Source: a candidate division Zixibacteria bacterium RBG-1
GTDB lineage: Bacteria > Zixibacteria > MSB-5A5 > DSPP01 > RBG-1
Assembly (NCBI GenBank): GCA_000447245.1
Contig: AUYT01000001.1
Location: forward strand, 1,544,001-1,608,000
Length of the DNA: 64,000 nt
Reading direction: 5' to 3'
Both the position numbers and the translations under genes were made by a program. Below are positions 32,290-41,522 of this stretch, in pieces. The stretch's first letter is position 1, and each line of letters begins with the position of its first letter. Under the pieces are notes generated by a model. It was not told the DNA's origin. It worked only from the letters and a program-made list of their open reading frames with translations, and made no database searches.

Positions 32290-33642
32290 TTACAAGCAAC
32301 ATCTTCCGTTTGGAATTGGTGCCGGACCACTTTTGAAAACATAATTGATGAGGTAGATTAAATCCGTGAGGTTCGGGTAATCTCCGCTTCCATTGGCATC
32401 TCCCCGGCACAGAGGGTATGGTGCAGTTCCTCCCTTAAAAATGTAATTCACCAGATAGATTACATCAGGCAGGTCCTGCTCACCGCTCCCATTGGCATCC
32501 CCCGGCTTGCTGGTGCAGACGATGATGGAATTATTTATAAAGATGGAGACCGTTCCCCAGTTATCGTAGGCGTATGCAACTGCCAAATCCATATCTCCAT
32601 CTGCGTCCAAATCCGTCCCAAAGACAGAATAAGGACGATATCCTACCTCGTAGGTGACCCCCGTTTGAAAACTCCCATCTCCGTTGTTTTTTAGAATGGA
32701 AATGTCGCCGCTGAGAAAGTTGGCCGTGGCCAAATCCATATCCCCATCCTCATCTAAGTCCCCGCTAAAAACATTACGCGTAATACCGCCTCCGGCGGAG
32801 TAACCAACCGGAGATTGGAAAGTCCCATCTCCGTTGTTCTTCAAGATATAGACGGCGCCGCCATCTTTGTCGGCCGCCACCACATCCATATCTCCATCCA
32901 GCTCGAAATCAGCAATGAAAATACCGTGAAGTTCACTGAACCTGTCCGAGTTGACCGCCGCTTGAAAGCTCCCATCTCCGTTGTTCTCTAAGACGGAAAC
33001 ATTCCACCCATAACGATTTGCCGTGGCTAAATCCACATCACCATCTCCATCTAAATCTGCACCGTATACAGAAAATGGCCAACAACTAGGGTTAGGCCAG
33101 CAATCTCCTCCTACAACGTATCTGACTGCCGCCTGAAAATTCCCATCTCCATTGTTCTTAAAGACGTAAACTCGGCCCGATAGCATATTAGCCGTGGCCA
33201 GATCTCTATCTCCGTCCCCGTCTAAGTCCGCACTAAAAATGGAATTTCCAAATTCTCCGGCATAGTTGACCGGTGCTTGAAAATTTCCCTCTCCGTTGTT
33301 CTTCAAGATGGCGACACCTCCACCACTTCCGTTTGCAAAGGCCAGATCCATATCTAAATCGCCATCCAGATCCGCACTGAAAACAGCTTCAGCGGAAATT
33401 CCCGCAGCGTAATTGACTGGCGCCTGAAAACTCCCATCTCCGTTGTTCTTCAAAACCGTGACGCCGCTGCCTCCGAGGACTAGGTCCATATCCCCGTCCC
33501 CATCTAAGTCCGCCCCGAAAACAGAGTTGCCCCCAGCTCCGGCGGCATAATCCACCCTGGGCTCAAACAGAGGGTCAGCAGCCCAAAGCAAAGAGGGAAT
33601 AAAAATGAATACCACCAACGCAGACCACTTCAAACTTTCCAT
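32290..33642 (-). CDS. FG-GAP/VCBS propeller surface protein with Cys-rich dockerin tail
   Basis: 450 residues: a signal peptide (about 1-21, ending LWA), about seven FG-GAP/VCBS repeats of about 48 residues (ADLDGDGDMDLVLGGSG, VLKNNGDGSFQAPVNYA) with Ca-binding DxDGDGxxD loops, then two dockerin loops (GDANGSGEQDLPDVIYLVNY, GDANGSGDYPNLTDLIYLIN) ending CCL. GGGGAG lies before the ATG. Secreted and surface-associated by inference. The propeller could bind ligands or other surface proteins. Confidence 0.82.
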   Translation of the reverse strand: MESLKWSALVVFIFIPSLLWAADPLFEPRVDYAAGAGGNSVFGADLDGDGDMDLVLGGSGVTVLKNNGDGSFQAPVNYAAGISAEAVFSADLDGDLDMDLAFANGSGGGVAILKNNGEGNFQAPVNYAGEFGNSIFSADLDGDGDRDLATANMLSGRVYVFKNNGDGNFQAAVRYVVGGDCWPNPSCWPFSVYGADLDGDGDVDLATANRYGWNVSVLENNGDGSFQAAVNSDRFSELHGIFIADFELDGDMDVVAADKDGGAVYILKNNGDGTFQSPVGYSAGGGITRNVFSGDLDEDGDMDLATANFLSGDISILKNNGDGSFQTGVTYEVGYRPYSVFGTDLDADGDMDLAVAYAYDNWGTVSIFINNSIIVCTSKPGDANGSGEQDLPDVIYLVNYIFKGGTAPYPLCRGDANGSGDYPNLTDLIYLINYVFKSGPAPIPNGRCCL

Positions 33643-33831
33643 AACATTCTCCCCAAAATTAGGGTTAAAGCTATATTAAAGATAGCGCGAAAATCCGAAT
33701 TGGCAAGGAAAATCCTGCGAGAAAAAACTGATTTTCTAAAAGTGGATTATTTTAGACCCTAACACATCTTTTGTAAGGGTTTAGGATGTTTGTAAAGACT
33801 GTAAACCGGCTAATTCGTTTATCCGATTAAA

Positions 33832-36213
33832 CTACAGACAACACACACCGCTATTTATCGGCGGTGGTCCGCTTCTAAAAAGAAAGTTAATCAGATATAC
33901 TATATCGGGAAGCAGAATACTCCCGTTGGCGTTGACATCTCCTCGGCATAAAGGAGAGGGAGCCGGGGCACCCTTAAAAACATGATTAATAATTGCCACA
34001 ATATCCGGCAAAAGAACTTTACCATCTCCGGTAACATCCCCGGCTGTGGCGGTACAGGTGTTGAGCGTATTTTCTAAGATGGAAAAGGAGCCAGCCCCGA
34101 AATTGGCCGTCAAGATGTCCAGGTCCACGTCTCCATCCATATCAGCCGGAACCCCGTTCAGGGGACTTACCCCGGTGCCGTAATCCATTTTCGGCGCTAA
34201 GTTAAGGTTCCCCTGGTTGATTAAAACTGAAAAGGTGTTGCTGAAATAATTGGTCACCACGATATCCGGTTTAGAGTCCATATCCACATCCGCGGCATAA
34301 ACAAAGACGGGATTTCTACCCACCGCATAATCCCCGCTGGGTACAAAATCACCCGCTCCCAGATTTTCCAAAATCGAAACTTTGTCGTGACGGAAATTAG
34401 TTACAATAATATCAACATCATTATCCTGGTCTAAATCGGAAGTGGTAACGGCATAGGGGTTAAATCCCAGCCAAATGGGAACTGGAGTAAAAGTTCCCGC
34501 ACCACCGTTACGTAAAAGTGTAAGGTTAGAGCCCAAAAAATTAGCCACCACTAAATCCTGGTCTTCGTCTCCATCCAGGTCAGCCGCGGTCATGGAAGTT
34601 GGACCGTTACCAACTGCAATATCGGGTGGTTGGCGGGTAAAAATTCCGTTACCGTCATTCTCGAGAATGGAAATGCTGTTGCCGCCATTATTTACAGTGG
34701 CTATATCAAGGTCTCCGTCTTTATCATAATCTACGGCAATCAGCCAGACCGGGAAGTTCCCCACGGAATAATCGGTCCTGGGAGTAGCAAAAACCCCGTT
34801 GCCGTGGTTTTTCCAGACCGAGACATTATCAGTCACGGAATTGGCCGTTGCCAAATCCAAATCATTATCTCCGTCAAAGTCGGCGGCTACGATAAAGCGG
34901 GGGGCTGTTCCGCTCTGATAGTTAAAATCGACCACCAGAAGTGTGTCGTCTAAGTTTCTGTAAACTCGGATAGTATTGAAAGTAAAATGGGCTGTCACTA
35001 CATCTACATCAAAATCAGCATCCAGGTCCACCGGTAAGACAAAACTGGGGGTAGTGTTGAGTGTCACGTCTTTTTGGTTGGTAAAAACCAGTCCTCCTTT
35101 ATTCCTCAAAACCGATATATTGTGGGTGTTAAAAGCGGCCACCGCTACATCCGCATCTCCGTCACCGTCCAGATCGCCGCTGCATATGGAAACAGGATTA
35201 TTTCCGGAGCTGTAGATGAACCTGGTGTTAAAGATTCCCACACTGTCGTTGCGCAAAACCGAGATTTCGAATCTATTATTGTTGGCTATGGCTAAATCCG
35301 AATCTCCATCAGCATCGAAATCAGCCACGGCTATGGAAATCGGATTCTGGCCTGCCAAATATGTGAGTGCAGGAGGTGCTATGTCAAAGGTTCCGTTCCC
35401 GTTGTTCTTGTAAACTCTAATGAGATTGGCATTCCAAAGAGCCACGGCTAAATCCAAATCGGAGTCACCGTCTAAATCCACAGCCACGGCTGCCGTGGGC
35501 TGGGTGCCAATTCCGGTTAATAAGTCAGTTTTGGGAGAGAAAGTGCCGTCTCCTGTGTTAAACAGAATAGACACAGAACTGCCGGTAAAAATATTATTGG
35601 CGATGACCAGATCTGGACCCAGGGTATCATCTAAATCCGCGGCATAGACCGAGAATGGGTTATTTTCGGTGGCATAATCAACTTTGGCGGCAAAAGTCCC
35701 ATCCCCCACATTGGCTAAAATCGAGACCGTGTTGTCCAGGGAATTGGTTACCGCTATATCATAAGAGGCGTTGGTGTCTAGTTTAGCCAAAAAGAGCGCA
35801 ATGGGTCTGTTTCCGGTAAGATAATCTACTCTAGCCGAAAAAGTGCCGTCACCATTATTCTTTAAAACAGAAACCGAATCGCTGCCGGCATTGGCAACCA
35901 CTAAATCTAAGTCAATGTCCCCATCCAAATCTGCAATGGCTACTGCGGTAGCGCTGTCTCCTGTGGGATAGTCAACTTTGAGAGCGAAACTTCCGTCTCC
36001 ATTATTCAGAAGAACCGAAACCGTGCTGCTGCTGTAGTTAGCGACCACCAAATCTGAATCGGCATCACCATCCAGGTCAGCCAGACAGACCGAATTGGGA
36101 TTTAACCCCGCATCATAACTGATCCAGGTATCAAATATGGGTGGTGTAGCTGACAGCTGTACTGGAAGGTTAAGAATTAAAATAAAAAAAAGGATTTTTA
36201 TCCTTATTCTCAT
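33832..36213 (-). CDS. Large FG-GAP/VCBS propeller surface protein with Cys-rich dockerin tail
   Basis: 793 residues: a signal peptide (about 1-23), about fourteen FG-GAP/VCBS repeats (ADLDGDADSDLVVANYSSST, VLLNNGDGSFALKVDYPTGD), enough for two seven-bladed propellers, and two dockerin loops (GDVTGDGKVLLPDIVAIINH, GDVNANGSILLPDIVYLINF) ending CCL. Paralogous to the gene at 32290 but twice as long. GGAG lies a few bases before the start. Confidence 0.82.
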   Translation of the reverse strand: MRIRIKILFFILILNLPVQLSATPPIFDTWISYDAGLNPNSVCLADLDGDADSDLVVANYSSSTVSVLLNNGDGSFALKVDYPTGDSATAVAIADLDGDIDLDLVVANAGSDSVSVLKNNGDGTFSARVDYLTGNRPIALFLAKLDTNASYDIAVTNSLDNTVSILANVGDGTFAAKVDYATENNPFSVYAADLDDTLGPDLVIANNIFTGSSVSILFNTGDGTFSPKTDLLTGIGTQPTAAVAVDLDGDSDLDLAVALWNANLIRVYKNNGNGTFDIAPPALTYLAGQNPISIAVADFDADGDSDLAIANNNRFEISVLRNDSVGIFNTRFIYSSGNNPVSICSGDLDGDGDADVAVAAFNTHNISVLRNKGGLVFTNQKDVTLNTTPSFVLPVDLDADFDVDVVTAHFTFNTIRVYRNLDDTLLVVDFNYQSGTAPRFIVAADFDGDNDLDLATANSVTDNVSVWKNHGNGVFATPRTDYSVGNFPVWLIAVDYDKDGDLDIATVNNGGNSISILENDGNGIFTRQPPDIAVGNGPTSMTAADLDGDEDQDLVVANFLGSNLTLLRNGGAGTFTPVPIWLGFNPYAVTTSDLDQDNDVDIIVTNFRHDKVSILENLGAGDFVPSGDYAVGRNPVFVYAADVDMDSKPDIVVTNYFSNTFSVLINQGNLNLAPKMDYGTGVSPLNGVPADMDGDVDLDILTANFGAGSFSILENTLNTCTATAGDVTGDGKVLLPDIVAIINHVFKGAPAPSPLCRGDVNANGSILLPDIVYLINFLFRSGPPPINSGVCCL

Positions 36214-36453
36214 AGGGTCTCCGCTTAAGAAATTTGATTGGTTTAAAGAATCGCTTTACACATAATTCATTAATATAATTATATCCATTTTAAAAGTCAA
36301 GTTGGAAATATGCAGAGCTGAAAAAGATAAAAATGCGGCAGGCTGGGATGAGGAATTTTAAACCTTAACAGACGGAGAGTGAGAAAAACTAAAAACTTTA
36401 TACTTAGGTTTTAAAGAAACATTTCTGACTGTGCTTTGATTTCATCAAATTAA

Positions 36454-36906
36454 TTAAAGGGCATCATCCGAAGTAACACTCAAAATGCCGGCTTCATTTA
36501 TGGTCCAGGTGTCTGCCGTGGCATCATCATCTAATATACCGGAAGTAGCGGTAGCTAAGAAGTTGGTAGCTCCGGCATCGGTGCTGGTGATGGTGTAGGT
36601 ATATTTGGCGCTCAGCATTATTTCTACACCTAATCCTAAGTCTGCAAAAGCAGTCGGATTGCCGGAATTGGCGGCTGTGACAGTCAAGAAGTATTGGTCA
36701 TGGTCAATGCGATAGGCCACTTGCATAGTATATATCTGTTTTAAAATCCCTTTAGCTTCGGATTGTTTAGCTTTGGTGGAAGCCCTCATAAAACGCGGTA
36801 TTGCCAGAGCCGCTAAAATTCCGATAATTACTACCACAATCATTAACTCCACCAACGTGAAACCTTTAGAATTTCTGACTGCATTTGTATCATTAGTTTT
36901 TTTCAT
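36454..36906 (-). CDS. Type IV pilin / pseudopilin
   Basis: 150 residues. The N-terminal prepilin signature KGFTLVELMIVVVIIGILAA has the Gly-Phe cleavage site and Glu at mature position 5, followed by a helical spine and a small C-terminal beta domain (LSAKYTYTITSTDAG, ADTWTINEAG). Processing by prepilin peptidase (PilD) is expected. AGAGG precedes the ATG. It is isolated here with no assembly genes, so it is either a major pilin encoded apart from its machinery or a type II secretion-like pseudopilin. Confidence 0.85.
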   Translation of the reverse strand: MKKTNDTNAVRNSKGFTLVELMIVVVIIGILAALAIPRFMRASTKAKQSEAKGILKQIYTMQVAYRIDHDQYFLTVTAANSGNPTAFADLGLGVEIMLSAKYTYTITSTDAGATNFLATATSGILDDDATADTWTINEAGILSVTSDDAL

Positions 36907-37240
36907 AATTAACCTCTTTGGGTAAAATTATGGCACCTTTACTAACCCAATAAAGCAATTTCAATTCCCAAATTTAGCTTCTTCTTTTAACTTATTATCG
37001 GTCAAACTCTTGAACCTGAATACTCCCCCCCTGCTGAAAATTTGACCAGTTTTGTCAGCCACTTATTGCAGGGGATATTGCAAATAGCTACGCTATGGTG
37101 TAACCAAAAGCGGTGTTATTTATTGTGCTTAAATAATACAAATTCCTCAAAAATAAGGAAAACCTTTGCGTATATAATTTAACTTGACTAATTCTAAAAA
37201 GTTATTTACATTAAAGCCCTGTCAAAAAAAGGAGCTTCGT
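36907..37240. other. Divergent intergenic stretch
   Basis: About 330 bases between pilin (minus) and cohesin-like gene (plus). It contains a GGTGTAACC element (37088-37108) and a short CCTCAAAAATAAGG hairpin-like site (about 37144-37160). Promoters are expected but none is clear. Confidence 0.5.
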
Positions 37241-37840
37241 ATGTCTAAATTATTATCACATAACCAAGTTGGTATATCTGTCAAACTGTTTTTTCTGACC
37301 AACTTATTTTTTTTACTCTCTTTGGCACTGCCTAAAATTTCACAAGCCCAGGCTCAAGTGAAGAAGACCGACCATGGGAAAACCGACACCTGTTATATCG
37401 AGATTACTCAAAAAAAGGATAAGCTAGTGGCCAAAGTGAGTATCTTCAATGACCAGAAATTATCCGGTGCGGCTATCCCCTTGAAATATGGCGACGGGAA
37501 AGCCCCTCTGAAGGTGGATTCGGTCTCCTTTCTCGAGACCAGAGTCGAAGGATTTGCCTGGAAGCATGGCGGTTTCACAGAAAAAACTGTTTTGAATGAT
37601 TCTTCACAGGCGATTTTAATCGGCCTAATCGCCAACTTGGGAGGCCCTCAACCCCCCTTGGATAAAGGGAACGGCGCAGTAGCTTACATCTACTTTACTT
37701 TAAAGACCGCTAAACCGTACCAGGTCACTCTTGACACCACCAGTTTACCGCCTAATAATACCTTGATGTTGGTTGATCCCGAGGCTCAAGTGGTCCCTCT
37801 GGTTTTCAAAAAAGGGAGTTTTAAAGCCAACGGAAAATAA
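37241..37840 (+). CDS. Secreted cohesin-like domain protein
   Basis: 199 residues from ATG at 37241 (AAAGGAG seven bases upstream). A signal peptide (about 1-39, ending QAQA) precedes one beta-sandwich domain (about 50-195) with LVAKVSIFNDQKLSGAAIPL, FAWKHGGFTEKTVLNDSSQA, GPQPPLDKGNGAVAYIYFTL: the order strand, hydrophobic, N-D-S, GG, GxG, A-I-F that I associate with cohesin-like domains in this group of bacteria. It starts a three-gene plus-strand cluster with a TPR protein and a second cohesin-like protein. It may capture dockerin proteins. Binding is inferred. Confidence 0.55.
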   Translation: MSKLLSHNQVGISVKLFFLTNLFFLLSLALPKISQAQAQVKKTDHGKTDTCYIEITQKKDKLVAKVSIFNDQKLSGAAIPLKYGDGKAPLKVDSVSFLETRVEGFAWKHGGFTEKTVLNDSSQAILIGLIANLGGPQPPLDKGNGAVAYIYFTLKTAKPYQVTLDTTSLPPNNTLMLVDPEAQVVPLVFKKGSFKANGK

Positions 37841-37965
37841 CAAATGTAGCGGCGCGACTTGTCGCACTTGAAACAGGTGGTCGGGATAAATCCTTCGACA
37901 AAGCTCAGGACAAGTCCGAGCGTTACTTTCTTGACAACCCTCCTCGGTGGTCTTAAATTTAACCT

Positions 37966-38541
37966 ATGAAATCTCACTGGACCGTTATCACAGTAGTCGT
38001 TATAATTTTGACTTTATCCGTTCTGGCTTTCTTTACCTACCTGGAAAAACCTCCTTCCCAAACTGAAACACCTGACGGAAGCACTCCTGAAAGCCAAGAA
38101 CCGGATTCCCTGATGCGGCAGGTTTTTGAAACCATTGAAGAATTAAAAAAAATCATAGAAAAAGACCCTAAAAATCTGCAGGCCTTGATTACTTTGGGGA
38201 ATCTGTTTTACGATGGCAGTAAATTCGAGGAGGCCATCGAATATTATCAAAGGGCTTTGAAGCTGGATCCCAAAAACGCAGATGTCTGGACCGATATGGG
38301 AACCATGTATCGTCAGCTGCCTAATATTGATTCTAGTATTATTTGCTATCAGAAGGCGGTCCAGGTCAATCCCGGACATAAATCCGGCTGGTTCAACTTA
38401 GGGATAGTGTATCTGTTTGACAAAAAGGATGACAAAAAAGCGGTCTGGGCCTGGAAAAAGTTCATCGCACTTTCCCCGGATGACCCGCACGTGCAAGTTA
38501 TAAAAGATGAGATGGAGAAGTTGGAAAAGAAACTCAAATAA
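37966..38541 (+). CDS. Membrane-anchored TPR protein
   Basis: 191 residues: an N-terminal membrane anchor (about 7-24), an acidic/proline linker (SQTETPDGSTPESQEPDS), then three to four TPR units (about 60-180; PKNLQALITLGNLFYDGSKF, PKNADVWTDMGTMYRQLPNI). TPR arrays mediate protein-protein contacts, here in the periplasm if the anchor is N-in. It sits between two cohesin-like genes and may help organise or secrete them. No strong Shine-Dalgarno sequence is seen. Confidence 0.75.
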   Translation: MKSHWTVITVVVIILTLSVLAFFTYLEKPPSQTETPDGSTPESQEPDSLMRQVFETIEELKKIIEKDPKNLQALITLGNLFYDGSKFEEAIEYYQRALKLDPKNADVWTDMGTMYRQLPNIDSSIICYQKAVQVNPGHKSGWFNLGIVYLFDKKDDKKAVWAWKKFIALSPDDPHVQVIKDEMEKLEKKLK

Positions 38542-38605
38542 GTTCCCTCTCTCTTAAAACGAGGGACAGGGAGGGATTAGTCCAAGAAAAGACAATTTAA
38601 TTTAA

Positions 38606-39442
38606 ATGAAGTTAAAAGCCATCCTGTTTATTGCCACATTTGGCTATTTACTTTTCTTGCCTGACTATTTAAAATCACAAACCTTCTTAGATACCGACAC
38701 CTTAAAAATTGTTCCCTCTTTGGATACTGTGACACCTGGCCAGAGCGGAGTTCAGGTATCAGTTCATCTTACCAATACAGTTACCATTGCCGGCTTTACA
38801 TTAAGGTTAGTCTACAACCCTTTCACTTTTATTCCTGCTTCACCTCTGTATTCCAAACCTCCTCGCTCTCAACAGATGAATATTTTCCAGGGTGGCTCTC
38901 CCTCACCGGGGGTGATAACTTTTATTGCCTCTCGTTCAGTCTCTTCCTCCGGGATTATTTCCCCCGGAACCGGGTCGGTCGTGGACTTCTTTTTTGACAT
39001 CGACCCACTTTCTTTCGGGGGAGACTATGAAATCAAGTTAGAGAACGACCCGGACCCTCCGGTTTATGATAATTCTATGTCGGATACATCTGGTACCGTG
39101 CTGTATATACCCATTTTGAAATCTGCTACGGTTTATATTGAAGGTGTTCTCCAGGAGGACAAGTTGCCCTTTTCGTTGAAACAAAATTATCCCAACCCAT
39201 TTAACCGCCAGACTAATTTTGAGTTTTTTTTATTTGAGGATGGGGAAGTGGTTCTGGAGGTGTTTGATATTCGGGGAAAAAAAGTCAAAACTTTGCTGAA
39301 GCAGGGGATGACCATCGGAGACCATAAAACATTTTGGGATGCTGCTGATTTCAAAGGAAATCCAGTCCCCGCGGGAGTCTATTTTTACCGTTTGAAACTA
39401 AATGGGAAAACCCAAGCTAAAAAGATGCTGGTGATAAAATAG
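38606..39442 (+). CDS. Cohesin-like protein with FlgD-like C-terminal sorting tail
   Basis: 278 residues: a signal peptide (about 1-25), a cohesin-like beta-sandwich (about 30-175; TVTPGQSGVQVSVHLTNTV, IAGFTLRLVYNPFTF, GTGSVVDFFFDI), and a C-terminal T9SS/FlgD-like tail (about 188-278; LKQNYPNPFNRQTNFEFFLF ... PAGVYFYRLKLNGKTQAKKM). The tail is the signature found on surface-exported proteins of FCB bacteria. Together this makes a surface-displayed cohesin that could dock the eight dockerin proteins of the window. No experimental partner is known. Confidence 0.72.
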   Translation: MKLKAILFIATFGYLLFLPDYLKSQTFLDTDTLKIVPSLDTVTPGQSGVQVSVHLTNTVTIAGFTLRLVYNPFTFIPASPLYSKPPRSQQMNIFQGGSPSPGVITFIASRSVSSSGIISPGTGSVVDFFFDIDPLSFGGDYEIKLENDPDPPVYDNSMSDTSGTVLYIPILKSATVYIEGVLQEDKLPFSLKQNYPNPFNRQTNFEFFLFEDGEVVLEVFDIRGKKVKTLLKQGMTIGDHKTFWDAADFKGNPVPAGVYFYRLKLNGKTQAKKMLVIK

Positions 39443-39445
39443 CTC

Positions 39446-39610
39446 TTTCCCTCTCCTTTAAGGGGAGGTTTACCTCGAGTGTAATCGAGAGGGTTAGGGA
39501 GGGGTTAGATGTAGCTGGTCGGATTTATCCGACAAAGAATGTGCTCTGGGTACAGGGACCCAGAGCTACCCGGTCCAGGGGTAGGGTCGGGTCCCCGCAC
39601 CCGACCAACC
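39446..39610. repeat. Cluster of dispersed hairpin repeats
   Basis: CCCTCTCCTTTAAGGGGAGG, a STAR-like unit, GCTCTGGGTACAGGGACCCA (stem with GAGC), and GGTCGGGTCCCCGCACCCGA (stem with CC). The last two are the inverted counterparts of 14304-14362. Confidence 0.7.
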
Positions 39611-39677
39611 GTACGATAAATCGCACCGCTACAACTTCCTGTCTAACATATAATTATAATTTTCCTGAAAATTTCTC

Positions 39678-39706
39678 TTGACAACTGAACATCCGTTCAG
39701 TATCTT
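39678..39706 (+). promoter_or_regulatory. Promoter with LexA-type operator
   Basis: TTGACA (39678-39683), a 17-base spacer and TATCTT (39701-39706). The spacer holds the perfect palindrome CTGAACATCCGTTCAG (39685-39700), which contains GAAC-N4-GTTC, the core of the Gram-positive-type LexA (SOS) box. A repressor bound here would block the promoter of the helicase gene. Confidence 0.65.
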
Positions 39707-39731
39707 CCGATAGAATAACTGAGGGGTATCT

Positions 39732-41471
39732 TTGAAAGTCGACAAATTATACCAATACAAAATCCCAGAGATAATCTTGAACTCTTGGAAACAAAATCAG
39801 GGTGATACCCTACTCCCTTTACAAACCCAAGCCGTCACCAAATACGGCTTATTAGAAAATCAGAATTTGATCATCTCCTCCCCTACCTCATCCGGCAAAA
39901 CCTTCTGCGGAGAAATTGCCGCGGTTGCCAAACTCTCACAAAGACAGAAAGTCATTTATCTGGTTCCCTTAAAGGCGGTAGCTGAAGAAAAATTCTCAGA
40001 TTTCAAAACCAAATATTCCGACTTGGGAATCAAGATTTTAATCTCCACTCAGGACCATTTTGAAAACGATTTGGATTTAAGCAACGGCAATTTTGATTTC
40101 GCCATCGTGATATATGAAAAATTCAACCAACTTTTAATCAAAAATGTAGATATTCTAAAACAGGTTGCATTGATAATCATTGATGAGCTTCAGATGTTAT
40201 TTGACCCTCACCGCGGTCCGGTTTTAGAATTGGCTTTGACCAAGGTAGTCGCTTCCCCCAATAAACCACAGATATTAGGATTATCCGCCGTCTTACAGGA
40301 AAGTAATGGCATTAGTCCAAGTAACAATGTGACTAAGTTAAGCAGTTGGCTAGATTGTCGGCTGTTGGTGGAGAAAACCAGACCAATCGAGCTGCTTCAG
40401 GGGGTTTTGTATCAGGGGCTATTTCGCTTCAAAAAATTCAATTCCGGGGAAGAAAGCTCTGAAGATTTTCTGGATTTAAACGGCGGACACCCGTTGGAGA
40501 TTCTGTTCGCCAATATTGAAAAACTGGTGGCTGAAGCGGAACAGGTTTTGGTCTTTTTAAAAAGCAAAGCCGAAGTAGAAGCCGGCAGTTTGATTTTATC
40601 CAATCGTGTCAGCTGGTTGAGAGCAGGTAATGCCATTTCTGAAATCAAAGAATTAGAGCCGACAACCTTGAGAGATAAGTTGATTAATTCACTGGAGCAA
40701 GGAGTCGCTTTTCACAATGCTGATTTAACCTACCCGGAAAGAAAAATGGTGGAGAAATTTTATCTGGCCGGTGAAATCAAAGTTATTTTTTGCACCACCA
40801 CCTTAAGCTTGGGAGTCAATCTACCGGCTAAGACCGTTTTTGTGGAAACTTTAAAATATCAAAACGGAGAGAGCGGACAAAGGTCTGTTCTTATTCCCTT
40901 AAGCTGGTCTGAATATGAAAACATTTCCGGCCGGGCCGGGAGATTCGGCAGAGAGCAAAATTTTGGCCGGGCCATTTCCATTGCCACCAATCAATTCGAA
41001 GCCAACTGCCTGTGGGAAAATTATGTGGAAGGCAAATCGGAGCCGTTGACTCCTCAATTAAAAACTCTAGGTTGGGAAGAGCTCCTCTTAGACCTCACCT
41101 CCTGCTTTTTAACCACTTCTCTTCCCAACCTTAAAAATATTATCGCAAAAACTCTTTCCTACCAGAATTGTAAAATAAATGAAGACAGCTTGAGAGAAAC
41201 TGTTCAGAATTTAACTCAAAAGAAACTACTTTTGTCTGACGAAACCGGAAATCTTAAAATCTCTGCTTTAGGGAAAATTTTTGCTTTGCAGGGGATTGCG
41301 GTTGAGACCGGGGTTTATATTCAACGAAAATTAAAGCAAAATCCCGAACAGAATTCAATTTATGGTGAGTCCGCCAAGGCGGAAACCATCAGCTGGGTTT
41401 ATGATTTACTCCATAGCAAAGAAGGCCAGCAAATCTATGCTCCTTTGAGCTTTGAGGAAGAGAAAAATTAA
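39732..41471 (+). pseudogene. Ski2/Hel308-like DNA helicase, N-terminal part before in-frame stop
   Basis: 579 residues from TTG at 39732 (GAGGGG upstream). Q-motif-like LPLQTQAV, Walker A SSPTSSGKT (about 49-57), motif Ia VPLKAVAEEK, motif II DELQ (about 150), motif III GLSAV, motif IV-V region (FCTTTLSLGVNLPAKTVF) and motif VI YENISGRAGRFGR (about 397). The fold is that of superfamily 2 Ski2-like helicases, which unwind forked DNA (Hel308). The frame ends at TAA 41469-41471, but the same frame continues immediately with helicase-like sequence, so this is a nonsense-interrupted gene or a recent split. An SOS-type operator fits a repair role. Confidence 0.7.
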
Positions 41472-41522
41472 ATTTATTATAAGTTACTTAAAGCACTGGT
41501 TCAAAAGGGAGATATAACTCAT

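Noticed and set aside
41469-41471. Recoded stop in the helicase (selenocysteine or pyrrolysine)
   Set aside because: The codon is TAA, which is used neither for Sec nor Pyl; a nonsense mutation or split is simpler.
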